Source: Bittarella massiliensis (ex Durand et al. 2017) (lineage in GTDB: Bacteria > Bacillota > Clostridia > Oscillospirales > Ruminococcaceae). From it: a DNA stretch of 64,000 bases. Location: positions 1 to 64,000 of the forward strand of contig NZ_JABFCL010000012.1 of assembly GCF_017566145.1 (NCBI RefSeq). Reading direction: 5' to 3'. The position numbers and the translations under genes are program-made. The notes beneath the pieces are model-generated. The model ran no database searches and had not been told where the DNA came from. It was given only the letters and a program-made list of their open reading frames with translations. Within the stretch, counting starts at the first letter, position 1; every line of letters begins with the position of its first letter. Shown in pieces: positions 42,561 to 51,056 of the stretch.

Positions 42561-42702
42561 TCTTGCGGCAGTAGCCCTGAAAACCCTCACAGCCAAGCGT
42601 TCGCCGCGCTGGATTGGGGGCCCGCTTTTCCCATGCCCAACTGGCGGAGGAGGCCGCTTTTTAAAAGAGAACTGAAAACCCGGGTGGGAGCGGCGCAAAC
42701 CC

Positions 42703-44286
42703 CTATTTTGCCCGCCCCTCTGAGGGGCGCTCCGGCTTGCCCAACAGCCGCCGCAGGGTTTGCCAGTCGGCCTTTTTGGCGCAGCCCGAGAGGCGGCAGA
42801 GGGGGAGAAAGAGAACCAGCGACAGCCCGATGGCCGCGGGCAGCTGGCCGGGGGAAGCGCCCCCTGCCAGCAGTGGGGCCAGCAGCAACCGGGCCCCGGC
42901 GCAGCCCAGTAAAGCCGCCGCCAGGGGGCAAATCACCCACAGCCCCCAGCGGGGCACCACCTCGGTGCGCCGGCAGAGCAGCCAGAGCCCCAACCCGGTG
43001 TTGAGGGCCGAGGGCAGGTAGAGGGTGACGATGTACCCCCGGATGCCAAAGCGGGGGAGGAGGAGCACCAGCAGCGCGGCGGTGAGGGCCATGTCGGCGA
43101 TGTTGTGCCAGAGCAGCCGGTTTTGTTCCCCCATCCCCTTGAGAACGCAGTCCACCGCGTGGTCGAGGAAGAGGACGGGCACCAGCGGGGCCAGGGCCTG
43201 CAGGAAGGCGGAAACCCCTTCCCCGGTGGGAAAGATGGCCGCCAGCGAGTCGGAAAAGACCAGAAAGACCCCGGTGACAAAGGAGGAGAAGAGAAGGGTC
43301 AGCCGCACCACCGCCACGATCAGCTCCTCTAGCTTGCGGGTGTTTTGCAGGGTGTGCAGCTTGACCACCACCGGGATCAGCAGCATGGAAAAGGAGGCCA
43401 GCAGCGCCCCCGGATAGGAGAGGAGGGGGAGGACCATCCCCCCCAATACCCCGTACTGGGAGAGGGCCAGTTCGGCGCTGGCCCCGCTGCGCTGCAACCC
43501 CTGGGGTACCAGGGTGTTTTCCAGGGTGTTAAAACCGCTTTGCAGGTAGGAGCAGAGGGCCACCGGAATGCAGATGCGCAGAAAGGCCAGCCCCAGGGAG
43601 CCGCCGTCCCAGGCGGGCGCCCGGTCGGGGGGCAGGTCGCGGCGGCCCCGCCAGTAGAGGGCGCCCAGGTAGAGACAGCCCCCCACCTCCCCGCAGGTGG
43701 AGGCAAAACAGGCCGTCGCCACCGCCTCGGCCGCCCCGGCGGGGGGCCGCAGCGAAAAGAGGAGGGCGGTGAGCCCCATCTTGCACAGCCGCTTGACCAC
43801 GTTGGCCAGGGTGCCCTGCACGATTTTGGAACCGGCGTAAAAATACCCCTGCAAACAGGCGGAGAGAGCCAAAAAGGGCAGCCCCAGAGCCAGCAGGCGA
43901 AAGGGGTACACCGTTTGGCCGTTCCCCAAAAGGGCTCCCAGCCGGGGGGCGAAAGCCCATCCGCCGAGCCCGGCGAGACAGCCCAGGGAGAGGGCGTAGA
44001 GCCCGGCCCGACGCAGCACCCGGGGCAGGGTGGAGAACTGACGGCGGGCGATGGCGGCCGCGCAGAGCTGGGTCACCCCCAACTGGGCGCCGGACATGGC
44101 CAGGGTGGCCGCAAATCCAAAGAGGGAGAAGACCAGCTGGTAAAGCCCCATCCCCTGGGAGCCAATGATCCCCGACAGGTAGATTTTAAAGCCGATGCTC
44201 ATGGTCTTGAGCACCAGCCCCAGGGCGGTGAGGGCGGCGGCGCTGTACAGCGGCCGCGCCCAGTTTTTCCCCCCTGCCATCGCCAT
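42703..44286 (-). CDS. SpoVB-like polysaccharide flippase (MOP superfamily)
   Basis: A 527-residue membrane protein with about 14 helices. IYLSGIIGSQGMGLYQLVFS near the start and YGVLGGMVLPLLSYPGALLASFSMLLIPVV are typical of the SpoVB/MurJ-like branch, which moves lipid-linked sugars across the membrane. SpoVB acts in spore cortex formation in Bacillus; here the cargo is inferred. Two adjacent ATGs (44286 and 44280) are possible. It is divergent from a LysR gene. Confidence 0.88.
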   Translation of the reverse strand: MAMAGGKNWARPLYSAAALTALGLVLKTMSIGFKIYLSGIIGSQGMGLYQLVFSLFGFAATLAMSGAQLGVTQLCAAAIARRQFSTLPRVLRRAGLYALSLGCLAGLGGWAFAPRLGALLGNGQTVYPFRLLALGLPFLALSACLQGYFYAGSKIVQGTLANVVKRLCKMGLTALLFSLRPPAGAAEAVATACFASTCGEVGGCLYLGALYWRGRRDLPPDRAPAWDGGSLGLAFLRICIPVALCSYLQSGFNTLENTLVPQGLQRSGASAELALSQYGVLGGMVLPLLSYPGALLASFSMLLIPVVVKLHTLQNTRKLEELIVAVVRLTLLFSSFVTGVFLVFSDSLAAIFPTGEGVSAFLQALAPLVPVLFLDHAVDCVLKGMGEQNRLLWHNIADMALTAALLVLLLPRFGIRGYIVTLYLPSALNTGLGLWLLCRRTEVVPRWGLWVICPLAAALLGCAGARLLLAPLLAGGASPGQLPAAIGLSLVLFLPLCRLSGCAKKADWQTLRRLLGKPERPSEGRAK

Positions 44287-44375
44287 CCGACCGCCCCCTT
44301 TTCGCCCCGATTCTCTTACAAGGGATATGCGGCGCAGGGGGAGAAGATGTCCCCTTTTGCCGGGGCGAAAGGGGT

Positions 44376-44404
44376 TTGAGAAAAGGGGGGAAGCGTGCTA
44401 TGAT
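44376..44404 (+). promoter_or_regulatory. Promoter for the LysR gene
   Basis: TTGAGA (44376-44381), a 17-bp spacer and TATGAT (44399-44404) preceded by GTGC. Confidence 0.75.
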
Positions 44405-44498
44405 AGAAAAAAGACCGGGCACCCTGCTGCGCCCCGCGAACAGAGGGGACAGCGGCGCAAAGGGGCAAAAGAGGGCCGACCCGGCCGGGGAGGATCGC

Positions 44499-45386
44499 AT
44501 GTTTGAAGAGTTGAGGACCTTCGTCGACGTGGCGGAGAGCAAAAATTTTACCAAGACCGGGAAGAAGCTCAACTTCTCCCAGCCCACCATCAGCCAGCAG
44601 GTGAAAAAGGTGGAGATGTTCTTTGGCAACGTGACGCTGCTGACCCGTTCGGCCAACTCCAAGCAGGTGGAACTGACGGCGGAGGGCGAGGTGGTCTACC
44701 GCCGGGCCAAGGAGATTCTGGCCCTGTTGGACCAGACCTTTGAGGAGGTGGAGGCCTGTCGCCATCAGGGGGAGGAGCGGCTGCGCATTGGTGCCAGCGA
44801 GACCGTCGGCAACTTTTTGCTGCCCCGGCTGCTGGAGCAGTACGCCCAGCGCTGGCCCCAGGTGGTGGTGGAGGTGCAGATCGCCAACACCCGCCAGACC
44901 TGCGACGCCCTGGCGGAGGGGCGGGTGGACATCGGCCTCATCGAGGGGCGCAACATCCACCACAACTTCCGCCGAGTCGACTTCTTCACCGACCGGATGA
45001 TCCTGGTGGCCGCCCCCCAGATCGCCCAGCGGGTCCCCGGCTTTTCGGCCAGCCTGCTGGGAAAGCTGCCCTGGGTCACCCGGGAGAAGGGCTCGGGCAC
45101 CGAGCAGTACCTGCGCGCCTTTACCGAATCCAACAACATCCTCGTCGAACACACCGCCATCTGCAACTCCAACTACGCCATCAAGGAGATGGTCAAACAG
45201 GGGCTGGGGGTGACCGTCCTCTCCCAACTGGTGGTGGAGAGGGAGCTGGCCTCCGGCGAGTTGGTGGAGCTGCCCGCCCACAAGTCGTACAGCCGCAGCT
45301 TCTCTTACATCCTCCCCGAGGGGCGGGCCTGTTCCCCTGCGGCGCAAAACCTGATTTCAATTTTGGGGGCGCTGGGGGAGGAATAG
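44499..45386 (+). CDS. LysR family transcriptional regulator
   Basis: A 295-residue regulator: N-terminal winged helix (FVDVAESKNFTKTGKKLNFSQPTISQQVKKVE) and a two-lobed effector-binding domain (LRIGASETVGNFLLPRLL, then VDIGLIEG and GLGVTVLSQLVV). The layout is like CysB/CysL-type proteins. The ATG at 44499 has GGGGAGG upstream and the standard N-terminus; the open frame before it has none. Its targets are unknown; the sulfite reductase and siroheme genes are within 8 kb, but no link is shown. Confidence 0.93.
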   Translation: MFEELRTFVDVAESKNFTKTGKKLNFSQPTISQQVKKVEMFFGNVTLLTRSANSKQVELTAEGEVVYRRAKEILALLDQTFEEVEACRHQGEERLRIGASETVGNFLLPRLLEQYAQRWPQVVVEVQIANTRQTCDALAEGRVDIGLIEGRNIHHNFRRVDFFTDRMILVAAPQIAQRVPGFSASLLGKLPWVTREKGSGTEQYLRAFTESNNILVEHTAICNSNYAIKEMVKQGLGVTVLSQLVVERELASGELVELPAHKSYSRSFSYILPEGRACSPAAQNLISILGALGEE

Positions 45387-45483
45387 CCCGGCCCCACCGC
45401 CCCTAAAATGTCCTGGCGCTGGGGCCGCCTGCCCTTTTCCGCCTCCGCTCCCCTTTGCCCCCCTTTGCCCCGCTTTTTGCAAA

Positions 45484-45528
45484 AAGGCCCTCCGTGTAAG
45501 ACGAAACCTACACGGAGGGCCTTTTTTG
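45484..45528. terminator. Bidirectional terminator
   Basis: AAGGCCCTCCGTGTA pairs with TACACGGAGGGCCTTTTTT. Confidence 0.92.
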
Positions 45529-45557
45529 CCGTGTTTATTTGACTGGAGGGGGAGCCG

Positions 45558-46097
45558 CTAGGGCTTTTTGTCCCTGTTTGCGGCGGGAAGCTGCCCCTGC
45601 CGCTGCAGCAGGGAGAGCCCTTTGACCAGGGGGGTGTAGAGAAGCAGGGTGGTGAGAAAGTTGCCGGCGCAGTGGGCAATGTCAAAGGGGATGCCCGAGA
45701 CCCAGTTGGCCAGGGCCGCCCCCGGGCCAAAGGCCAGGTAGGGCAGGGCGCAGAGCGCCCCGAAGCAGAGGCCGTAGCCCCCCGCCGCCACCGCCCGCAC
45801 CAGCCCGGAGGAGGTGCGTCGCAGCGCCAGGGAGAGGAGCACCCAGATGGGCCAGACGTAGAGGTACATTATCCACCAGAGGCCAAAGCCGTAGAGGATT
45901 CCCTCCAACAGGTCAAAGACCAGCACCGCCCCCAGCACCTGCCGCAGGGGGAAGACCGCCGTGTAGCACAGAAGAAGCAGGGTCACCAGCTCGATGTTGG
46001 GGAGAAAGGAGAGGCTGATCTGCGCCAGCAGCAGGATGGCCGCCAGCAGGGCGGTCACCACCAGGGGCCGGGGGGAGAGGCGGGGGGCCGGGCGCAT
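45558..46097 (-). CDS. ECF transporter S component
   Basis: A 179-residue integral membrane protein with about six helices. It has the compact size and pattern of ECF substrate-binding S components (LPNIELVTLLLLCYTAVFPLRQ and VLGAVLVFDLLEGILYGF are characteristic). S components dock to a shared EcfA/A'/T module, which is not encoded nearby. Its start overlaps the stop of the DUF4430 gene (TGATG), so the two are coupled. The partner suggests a corrinoid or cobalamin substrate. Confidence 0.85.
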   Translation of the reverse strand: MRPAPRLSPRPLVVTALLAAILLLAQISLSFLPNIELVTLLLLCYTAVFPLRQVLGAVLVFDLLEGILYGFGLWWIMYLYVWPIWVLLSLALRRTSSGLVRAVAAGGYGLCFGALCALPYLAFGPGAALANWVSGIPFDIAHCAGNFLTTLLLYTPLVKGLSLLQRQGQLPAANRDKKP

Positions 46098-46489
46098 CAG
46101 TAGCCGGTGGTGAGGGTCAGTTCAAACCGGTCGCCGTCGGCGATGGGGGTGGTGTCCACCCCGGTGTTGACCGGCTCGCCGCCCTTGGTCAGGCACCACC
46201 ACTCCTGCTTGGCGCTGTCGGCGGGAACGCCGCCCGCCTCGGTGATGTAGAGGCCGTAAGGGCCGTCGTCTCCCTTCACCAGGCCGGCGTCCAGCAGGGC
46301 CTGGCCCAGGTACTCGGCATCGGTGTGCAGGGTGTGCTCGTCGCTCTTCTCCCCGGCGGCCACCGTCACCACCACCTCTTTGGCCCCGGCCTGGGTGCCC
46401 GGGCGCAGGGCCAGGTAGACCCCGGCCAGGGCCCCCACGGCCGCCAGCAGGGCCAGCACTGCCAGAAGGATTTTGGTGTTTTTCTTCAT
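46097..46489 (-). CDS. DUF4430 (transcobalamin-like) membrane-anchored protein
   Basis: A 130-residue protein with one N-terminal transmembrane anchor (about 8-28) and no lipobox, then a small beta domain. QEWWCLTKGGEPVNTGVDTT and IADGDRFEL match the DUF4430 pattern (W-x-x-x-N-G, then a D-G-D turn). That family includes the C-terminal domain of transcobalamin and intrinsic factor. Translationally coupled to an ECF S component, it is a good candidate for an external binding partner that hands substrate to the transporter; the substrate is inferred. Confidence 0.82.
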   Translation of the reverse strand: MKKNTKILLAVLALLAAVGALAGVYLALRPGTQAGAKEVVVTVAAGEKSDEHTLHTDAEYLGQALLDAGLVKGDDGPYGLYITEAGGVPADSAKQEWWCLTKGGEPVNTGVDTTPIADGDRFELTLTTGY

Positions 46490-46654
46490 CGGTCGTCACA
46501 TCCCTTGTCTCATTTAAAAAGGGCTGGCAGAGCAGCCCCTTTTTCTCCGTTCAAATTATACCACGCCGCCGGGAAAATGGCAAAAAATCCCCTCTCCCGG
46601 CGGCCAAAAGGGGCTTGGGGGAATGCGTTGGAGGGGAGTGGCTCTCGGCGGGGG

Positions 46655-47245
46655 CTAGTCTTCCTCGGCGGGGAGGCCTGCGCCTTTTAGGGCGGCTGCG
46701 TCTAGCTGGCGCAGCAGGGCTTCCCGCTCGGCGCCCTGGGCGGCGCGGAGGATGGCCTGGCGCTCCCGGCCGCTCTCCCGGCAGAGAGCGGCGTACTCCG
46801 GCCCGAACTGGCGGGAGAGGCGCTTTTTCACCTCCCTGGCGAGGCCGGGGTTTTGCCCCCCGGTGGAGACCGCCAGCTGAAAGGACCCCTGCCTGATCAC
46901 TGCGGGGAAGATGGCGTCCGACTGCTCCGCGTCGTCGCAGAGGCAGCAGAGGATGCCCCGCTCCCGGCAGAGGGCGCCGACGCGGGCGTTGACCTCCCGC
47001 CGGTCGGTGCAGGCCACCGCCAGAAAGACCCCCTCCAGGTCGGCGGGGGCAAACGCGCCCTGCCGCCAGGCGATCGCCCCCTCTGCGGCCAGTTCGGCCA
47101 GCTGGTCGCAGAGGGCCGGGGCCACCACCCGCAGGGCCGCCCCAGTGGGGAGGAGGGCGTCGGCCTTCCGCCGGGCGACCCGGCCGCCCCCCACCAGCAG
47201 CACCGGGCGGGCGGAGAGCTGGATCATCAGCGGGTAATAGGACAT
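46655..47245 (-). CDS. Precorrin-2 dehydrogenase (siroheme synthase N-domain type)
   Basis: A 196-residue NAD-dependent enzyme that oxidises precorrin-2 to sirohydrochlorin, and possibly inserts iron. The Rossmann motif VLLVGGGRVARRKADALL is at about residue 15. QLAVSTGGQNPGLAREVKKRL is the typical CysG/Met8 second-domain helix. It lacks the methyltransferase half of CysG, which is supplied by the fused cobA-hemD gene 21 bp upstream. A GGAGGAG RBS is present. Confidence 0.92.
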   Translation of the reverse strand: MSYYPLMIQLSARPVLLVGGGRVARRKADALLPTGAALRVVAPALCDQLAELAAEGAIAWRQGAFAPADLEGVFLAVACTDRREVNARVGALCRERGILCCLCDDAEQSDAIFPAVIRQGSFQLAVSTGGQNPGLAREVKKRLSRQFGPEYAALCRESGRERQAILRAAQGAEREALLRQLDAAALKGAGLPAEED

Positions 47246-47266
47246 GAAAATCTCCTCCTCACAGGT

Positions 47267-48769
47267 TCAAGGACGGCTGTCCTCGACGATGAGCCGGGCC
47301 ATCTCCTGGGCGGTGCAGCACCCGCTCTCCAGCGCCGGCTCCAGCCCGTGGGCGCGCAGGCAGTCGCTGGTCACCGGGCCGATGCTGACGATCTTGGTGC
47401 CCGCCAGGCAGGAGGTCGGGTCGGGGCCGAGGGCGCGCAGGGTGCTCTCCACCGCCGAAGGGCTGGTGAAGGTCAGGTAATCGGCCTCCCCCCCTCGCAG
47501 GGTCGCCAGGGCGTCGCCCAGGTCCCGAACCTCCTCCACCGTCTCGTAGAGGATGACCTGGTCGGTGGGGCAGCGGGTGGGCAGCCGCTCCCCCAATTTT
47601 CCCCGCACCTCCTTGGCCCGGGGATAGAGGACCCGGTCGCCCGGCCCCAGCCGGCCTTTGAGCAGTTCCCACAGCCCGGCGGAGGTGTGGCGGGTCGGGG
47701 TCAAGTCGGCGGTCAGCCCCTCCTGGGCCAGGGCCGCGGCGGTGGCGGGGCCCACGGCGCAGAGGCAGGGTCCCGCCAGGGCGCGCAGGTCTCTGCCCGA
47801 GCGGCGGAGCTCCTCCAGAAAGATGCGCACCGCGTTCTGGCTGGTGAAGATCAGGTAGCTGTACGCCCCCAGCTGGGCCAGGGCCCGCTGCAGATCCCCT
47901 CCCGGACAGGGGCGGATGCGGATGGCGTCCAGCCGCTCCACCCGGGCGCCGGCCTCTTCCAGGGCGGCGGAGAGGTCAAAGCCGTGGGGGTTTTGGCGGG
48001 TGGTCACCACCCTGCGCCCAAAGAGGGGACGCCCCTCAAAGAAGTCGAGCGCCCCGCCCAGCGAGGCCACCTGTCCCACCACGGTGATGGCCGGCGGGGG
48101 CAACCCGGCCGCCCGCACCGCTGCCGCCAACTCCCCCAAGGGGGCGCGGACGGTCCGCTGCAAGGGGGTGGTGGCCCGGCTCACCACCGCCGCCGGGGTG
48201 TCGGGGGGCAGGCCGTTTTCCATCAGTTTCCGGCAGGTGTTTTCCAGCCGGGAGAGGCCCATCAAAAAGACCAGGGTCCCCTCCTGCCGGGCCGCCGCGG
48301 CCCAGTTCACCGGGTCCTCCCCGGTGCGGCTGGCAGCGGTGTAGACGTGAAAGGAGGTGGCGAGCCCCCGGTGGGTGATGGGGATGCCCGCACAGCCGAG
48401 GCCCGCCACCGCCGAGGTCACCCCCGGCACCACCTCAAAGGGGACGCCCGCCCCCTTTAAATAGAGGGCCTCTTCCCCTCCGCGGCCAAAGACGTAGGGG
48501 TCCCCTCCCTTGAGGCGGACCACCCGCTTGCCCTCCTTTGCCCTCTGCGCCAAAAGGGCGTTGAGCGCCTCCTGGGGGAGGGCGTGGTTGCCCGCTTCCT
48601 TCCCGGCGTAGATCTGCTCGCAGCCGGCGGGGGTCAGGGCCAGCAGCTGTGGGCTCGCCAGGTGGTCGTAGACCACGCAGTCGCACCGGCGCAGCCGGTC
48701 GGCGGCCCGCAGGGTCAAAAGGCCGGGGTCCCCCGGCCCCGCCCCGACGAGGGAGACAAGCCCGCTCAT
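47267..48769 (-). CDS. Uroporphyrinogen-III C-methyltransferase / uroporphyrinogen-III synthase fusion
   Basis: A 500-residue bifunctional protein. Residues 1-245 are CobA-type SAM methyltransferase (VSLVGAGPGDPGLLTLRAAD, RLKGGDPYVFGRGGEE, VPGVTSAVAG), which makes precorrin-2. Residues 250-500 are HemD (GRRVVTTRQNPHG, IFTSQNAVRIF, TFTSPSAVES), which cyclises hydroxymethylbilane to uroporphyrinogen III. The fusion joins consecutive steps and is common in Clostridia. It overlaps hemC by four bases (ATGA). Confidence 0.95.
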   Translation of the reverse strand: MSGLVSLVGAGPGDPGLLTLRAADRLRRCDCVVYDHLASPQLLALTPAGCEQIYAGKEAGNHALPQEALNALLAQRAKEGKRVVRLKGGDPYVFGRGGEEALYLKGAGVPFEVVPGVTSAVAGLGCAGIPITHRGLATSFHVYTAASRTGEDPVNWAAAARQEGTLVFLMGLSRLENTCRKLMENGLPPDTPAAVVSRATTPLQRTVRAPLGELAAAVRAAGLPPPAITVVGQVASLGGALDFFEGRPLFGRRVVTTRQNPHGFDLSAALEEAGARVERLDAIRIRPCPGGDLQRALAQLGAYSYLIFTSQNAVRIFLEELRRSGRDLRALAGPCLCAVGPATAAALAQEGLTADLTPTRHTSAGLWELLKGRLGPGDRVLYPRAKEVRGKLGERLPTRCPTDQVILYETVEEVRDLGDALATLRGGEADYLTFTSPSAVESTLRALGPDPTSCLAGTKIVSIGPVTSDCLRAHGLEPALESGCCTAQEMARLIVEDSRP

Positions 48770-49683
48770 CGGCCCGCCCCCCGCAGGCGCTGGGCCAGTT
48801 GGGCCACCAGCTGCTCACCCAGACGGCGGCCCAAGGCGGCCTCTTCCCCGGCGGGGGCGCTCTCCCTCCCCTCGACCCAGAGGGGGCCCTCCTCGGTCCC
48901 CAGCATTCCCAGCAGGGTGGAGCGCCCCTCTGTCACCTGGCAGTAGGCCCCCACCGGCAGATGACAGCTGCCCCCCGCAGCGGCGAGAAAGGCCCGCTCG
49001 GCCGCCGCCTGGCGGGTGGCATAGGGGTCCTCCAGGGGGGCCAGCGCGGCCTTTGCCGCCCGGTCATCGGCGCGAATTTGCAGCCCCAAGGCCCCCTGGC
49101 CGCAGGCGGGGATCATCTCGTCGGGGGAGAAGGGGTGGCAGATGCGCCCTTCCCATCCCAACCGCTTCAGGCCGGAGACCGCCAGGATGGTGCCGTCCAG
49201 CCCGTCTCTCTCAATGCGGTCCAGACGGGTGTCCACGTTGCCGCGGATGGGGCGAATCTCCAAATCGGGGCGGAGGGCCAGCAGCTGGCAGATGCGCCGC
49301 TTGCTGCCGCAGCCGATTTTGGCCCCCCGGGGCAGTTCTTCCAGCGAGGCGATGCCGGGGCGGGTCACCAGGGCGTCCCGCGGGTCCTCCCGGGCGGGGA
49401 CGCAGGCCAGCGCCAGCCCCTCCTCCATGGCGGAGGGCATGTCTTTGAGGCTGTGGACCGCCAGGTCGATTTCACCGCTGTGCAGGGCGTCGACAATGGC
49501 CCGGGTGAAGATGCCCTGGCCGCCGATTTGGTCTAGGGGCCGGTCCTGAATGCGGTCGCCCTTGGTGGTGATGGTCTTGATCTCCACCTCCACCGCCGGG
49601 TTTTGGCGGCGGAGGGCGTCTGCAACCCATTGGGTTTGGATGAGGGCCAGCCGGCTGGCCCGGGTGCCGATTACGAGTTTCAC
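48766..49683 (-). CDS. hemC: Hydroxymethylbilane synthase
   Basis: A 305-residue enzyme that polymerises four porphobilinogens. VIGTRASRLALIQTQWV starts the fold, VHSLKDMPS is the signature, and GGSCHLPVGAYC holds the Cys that anchors the dipyrromethane cofactor. The start codon is GTG 49683 with a GGAGG RBS. It heads a hemC, cobA-hemD, sirC operon; hemA, hemB and hemL are not in the window, so aminolevulinate steps must be encoded elsewhere. Confidence 0.96.
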   Translation of the reverse strand: MKLVIGTRASRLALIQTQWVADALRRQNPAVEVEIKTITTKGDRIQDRPLDQIGGQGIFTRAIVDALHSGEIDLAVHSLKDMPSAMEEGLALACVPAREDPRDALVTRPGIASLEELPRGAKIGCGSKRRICQLLALRPDLEIRPIRGNVDTRLDRIERDGLDGTILAVSGLKRLGWEGRICHPFSPDEMIPACGQGALGLQIRADDRAAKAALAPLEDPYATRQAAAERAFLAAAGGSCHLPVGAYCQVTEGRSTLLGMLGTEEGPLWVEGRESAPAGEEAALGRRLGEQLVAQLAQRLRGAGR

Positions 49684-49745
49684 AGGGGAAGCCTCCTTCT
49701 TTTTGGGGGGTGCGGGGGACGCACCGAAGCGCGGCGCTTTTTTCT

Positions 49746-49775
49746 ATTGTACGCCCGGCAATGGGGCAAAGACAA
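49746..49775 (-). promoter_or_regulatory. Promoter for the siroheme operon
   Basis: Minus strand: TTGTCT (49770-49775), an 18-bp spacer and TACAAT (49746-49751). Confidence 0.6.
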
Positions 49776-49980
49776 GGGCCAAACGGCCTGTTGCCGCCTG
49801 GCCCTTGTGAGTTGTGCAGAAGGTTTTTGCAGTTGCCCTTTCAGCCGGTGCAGGGGAAAAGCGGCTTGCTCCCCTCTGCCGGGCGCCCTGGCATCGGATG
49901 TCCCACCCAGCAGCGGGGCTGCAAAGCGGTTTTGCGTTGGCAAAACGGCGCACATTGTGCGCCGAGATTTGCTGCCAAAC
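49776..49980. other. Non-coding gap between hemC and asrC
   Basis: The only structure seen is a hairpin at 49944-49963 (CGGCGCACA/TGTGCGCCG). No gene recognised. Confidence 0.5.
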
Positions 49981-50011
49981 AGCAATAAAGGCGCACCGCG
50001 CCTTTATTGCT
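49981..50011 (-). terminator. Hairpin overlapping the asrC stop codon
   Basis: A perfect inverted repeat AGCAATAAAGGCGC/GCGCCTTTATTGCT includes the stop codon. It lacks a strong T-run, so it may protect the mRNA end rather than terminate. Confidence 0.6.
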
Positions 50012-51041
50012 GGGGACCGGCCACCGGGTGCTCGCCGATGGGGATGACATTGATCTGGCCCCGCATCTCGCTCTCGGCCCACATGATCCGCTGGGCGACC
50101 TTGGCCTCGGGGTTGAGTTCCACCCCGTCGAGGATCATCTCTTTGAACTTCTCGTACCCGGCCATGTCGATCAGGTGGCCGCCGTGCATGTAGACGGGCT
50201 TGTAGTCCAGCACCCAGGCGGAGAATTTCTGCCAGTTGCCCAGCACCCCCAACACCACCTCTTCGGTGGCAAAGTTGATAAAGGTCTTGCCCAGGCGGGG
50301 GGTGTGCTTGCCGGTCCGCCCGCCGATGGTGATGCGGAAAAACTTCTTGGGCTGGCGCACCCAGGCCCCGGCCGGGCAGACCACGGCGCACTCGCCGCAG
50401 CCCAGGCAGCAGCAGGCGTCCTTGGCGACTTTTTTGTCCTCGGTCATGGCGAGCACCCCGGTGGCGTGCTTTTTGCAGGCCTCCACGCACTGGCCGCAGC
50501 CGATGCAGCGGTCATAGACGTAGTCCATCTTGGCCTGGCCGATGATGCCGAAGTCGTTGCACTGGCCCTTGCCGCAGTCGTTGGGGCAGCCGGACATCCC
50601 GATTTTGATGTGGTAGTGGCTGGGGAAGATGAGAGGCTCGATCTTCTTGGCCAGCTCCTGGGTGTTGTAGTTGGCGAGAATGCAGTGGCGGTTGCCGATA
50701 CAGGCCATGATGTTGCGGGCGCCGATGGTGGGATAGCCGTTCTCCGACTCCTCCATCTCCACCCCGCACATCTCGTTTTCCACCTGGGAGATGTAGTCTT
50801 TGATGTAGGCGTTGACCGCCGGGATGTTTTCGTATTTGACGCCGGGGACATTCAGGGTGTGGCGCATCCCCACGTGAAAGAGGCCGTTGCCCCAGGTGTT
50901 GGCGATGTAGACCACCCGCTCCAGGTGCTTGGCTTCGATCAGGGAGCCGGGGACCCGCAGCTGCAGCATGAATTCGCCGGGCACCTTGGACTGCCGCCAG
51001 CAGTTTTTTTGCAGTTGTTTGATGTTAATATCGCAGTTCAT
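50004..51041 (-). CDS. asrC: Anaerobic sulfite reductase subunit C
   Basis: A 345-residue siroheme-Fe-S subunit that reduces sulfite to sulfide. ACIGNRHC (C-x5-C) and SGCPNDCGKGQC (C-x3-C) ligate the coupled 4Fe-4S cluster and siroheme. Two ferredoxin clusters follow (CIGCGQCVEAC, CLGCGECAVVC). The ATG at 51041 with GGGGAGG 8 bp upstream is chosen over a TTG two codons earlier. It is last in the asrA-asrB-asrC operon and next to the siroheme genes that make its cofactor. Confidence 0.95.
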   Translation of the reverse strand: MNCDINIKQLQKNCWRQSKVPGEFMLQLRVPGSLIEAKHLERVVYIANTWGNGLFHVGMRHTLNVPGVKYENIPAVNAYIKDYISQVENEMCGVEMEESENGYPTIGARNIMACIGNRHCILANYNTQELAKKIEPLIFPSHYHIKIGMSGCPNDCGKGQCNDFGIIGQAKMDYVYDRCIGCGQCVEACKKHATGVLAMTEDKKVAKDACCCLGCGECAVVCPAGAWVRQPKKFFRITIGGRTGKHTPRLGKTFINFATEEVVLGVLGNWQKFSAWVLDYKPVYMHGGHLIDMAGYEKFKEMILDGVELNPEAKVAQRIMWAESEMRGQINVIPIGEHPVAGPQQ

Positions 51042-51056
51042 CCTCAATGCCTCCCC

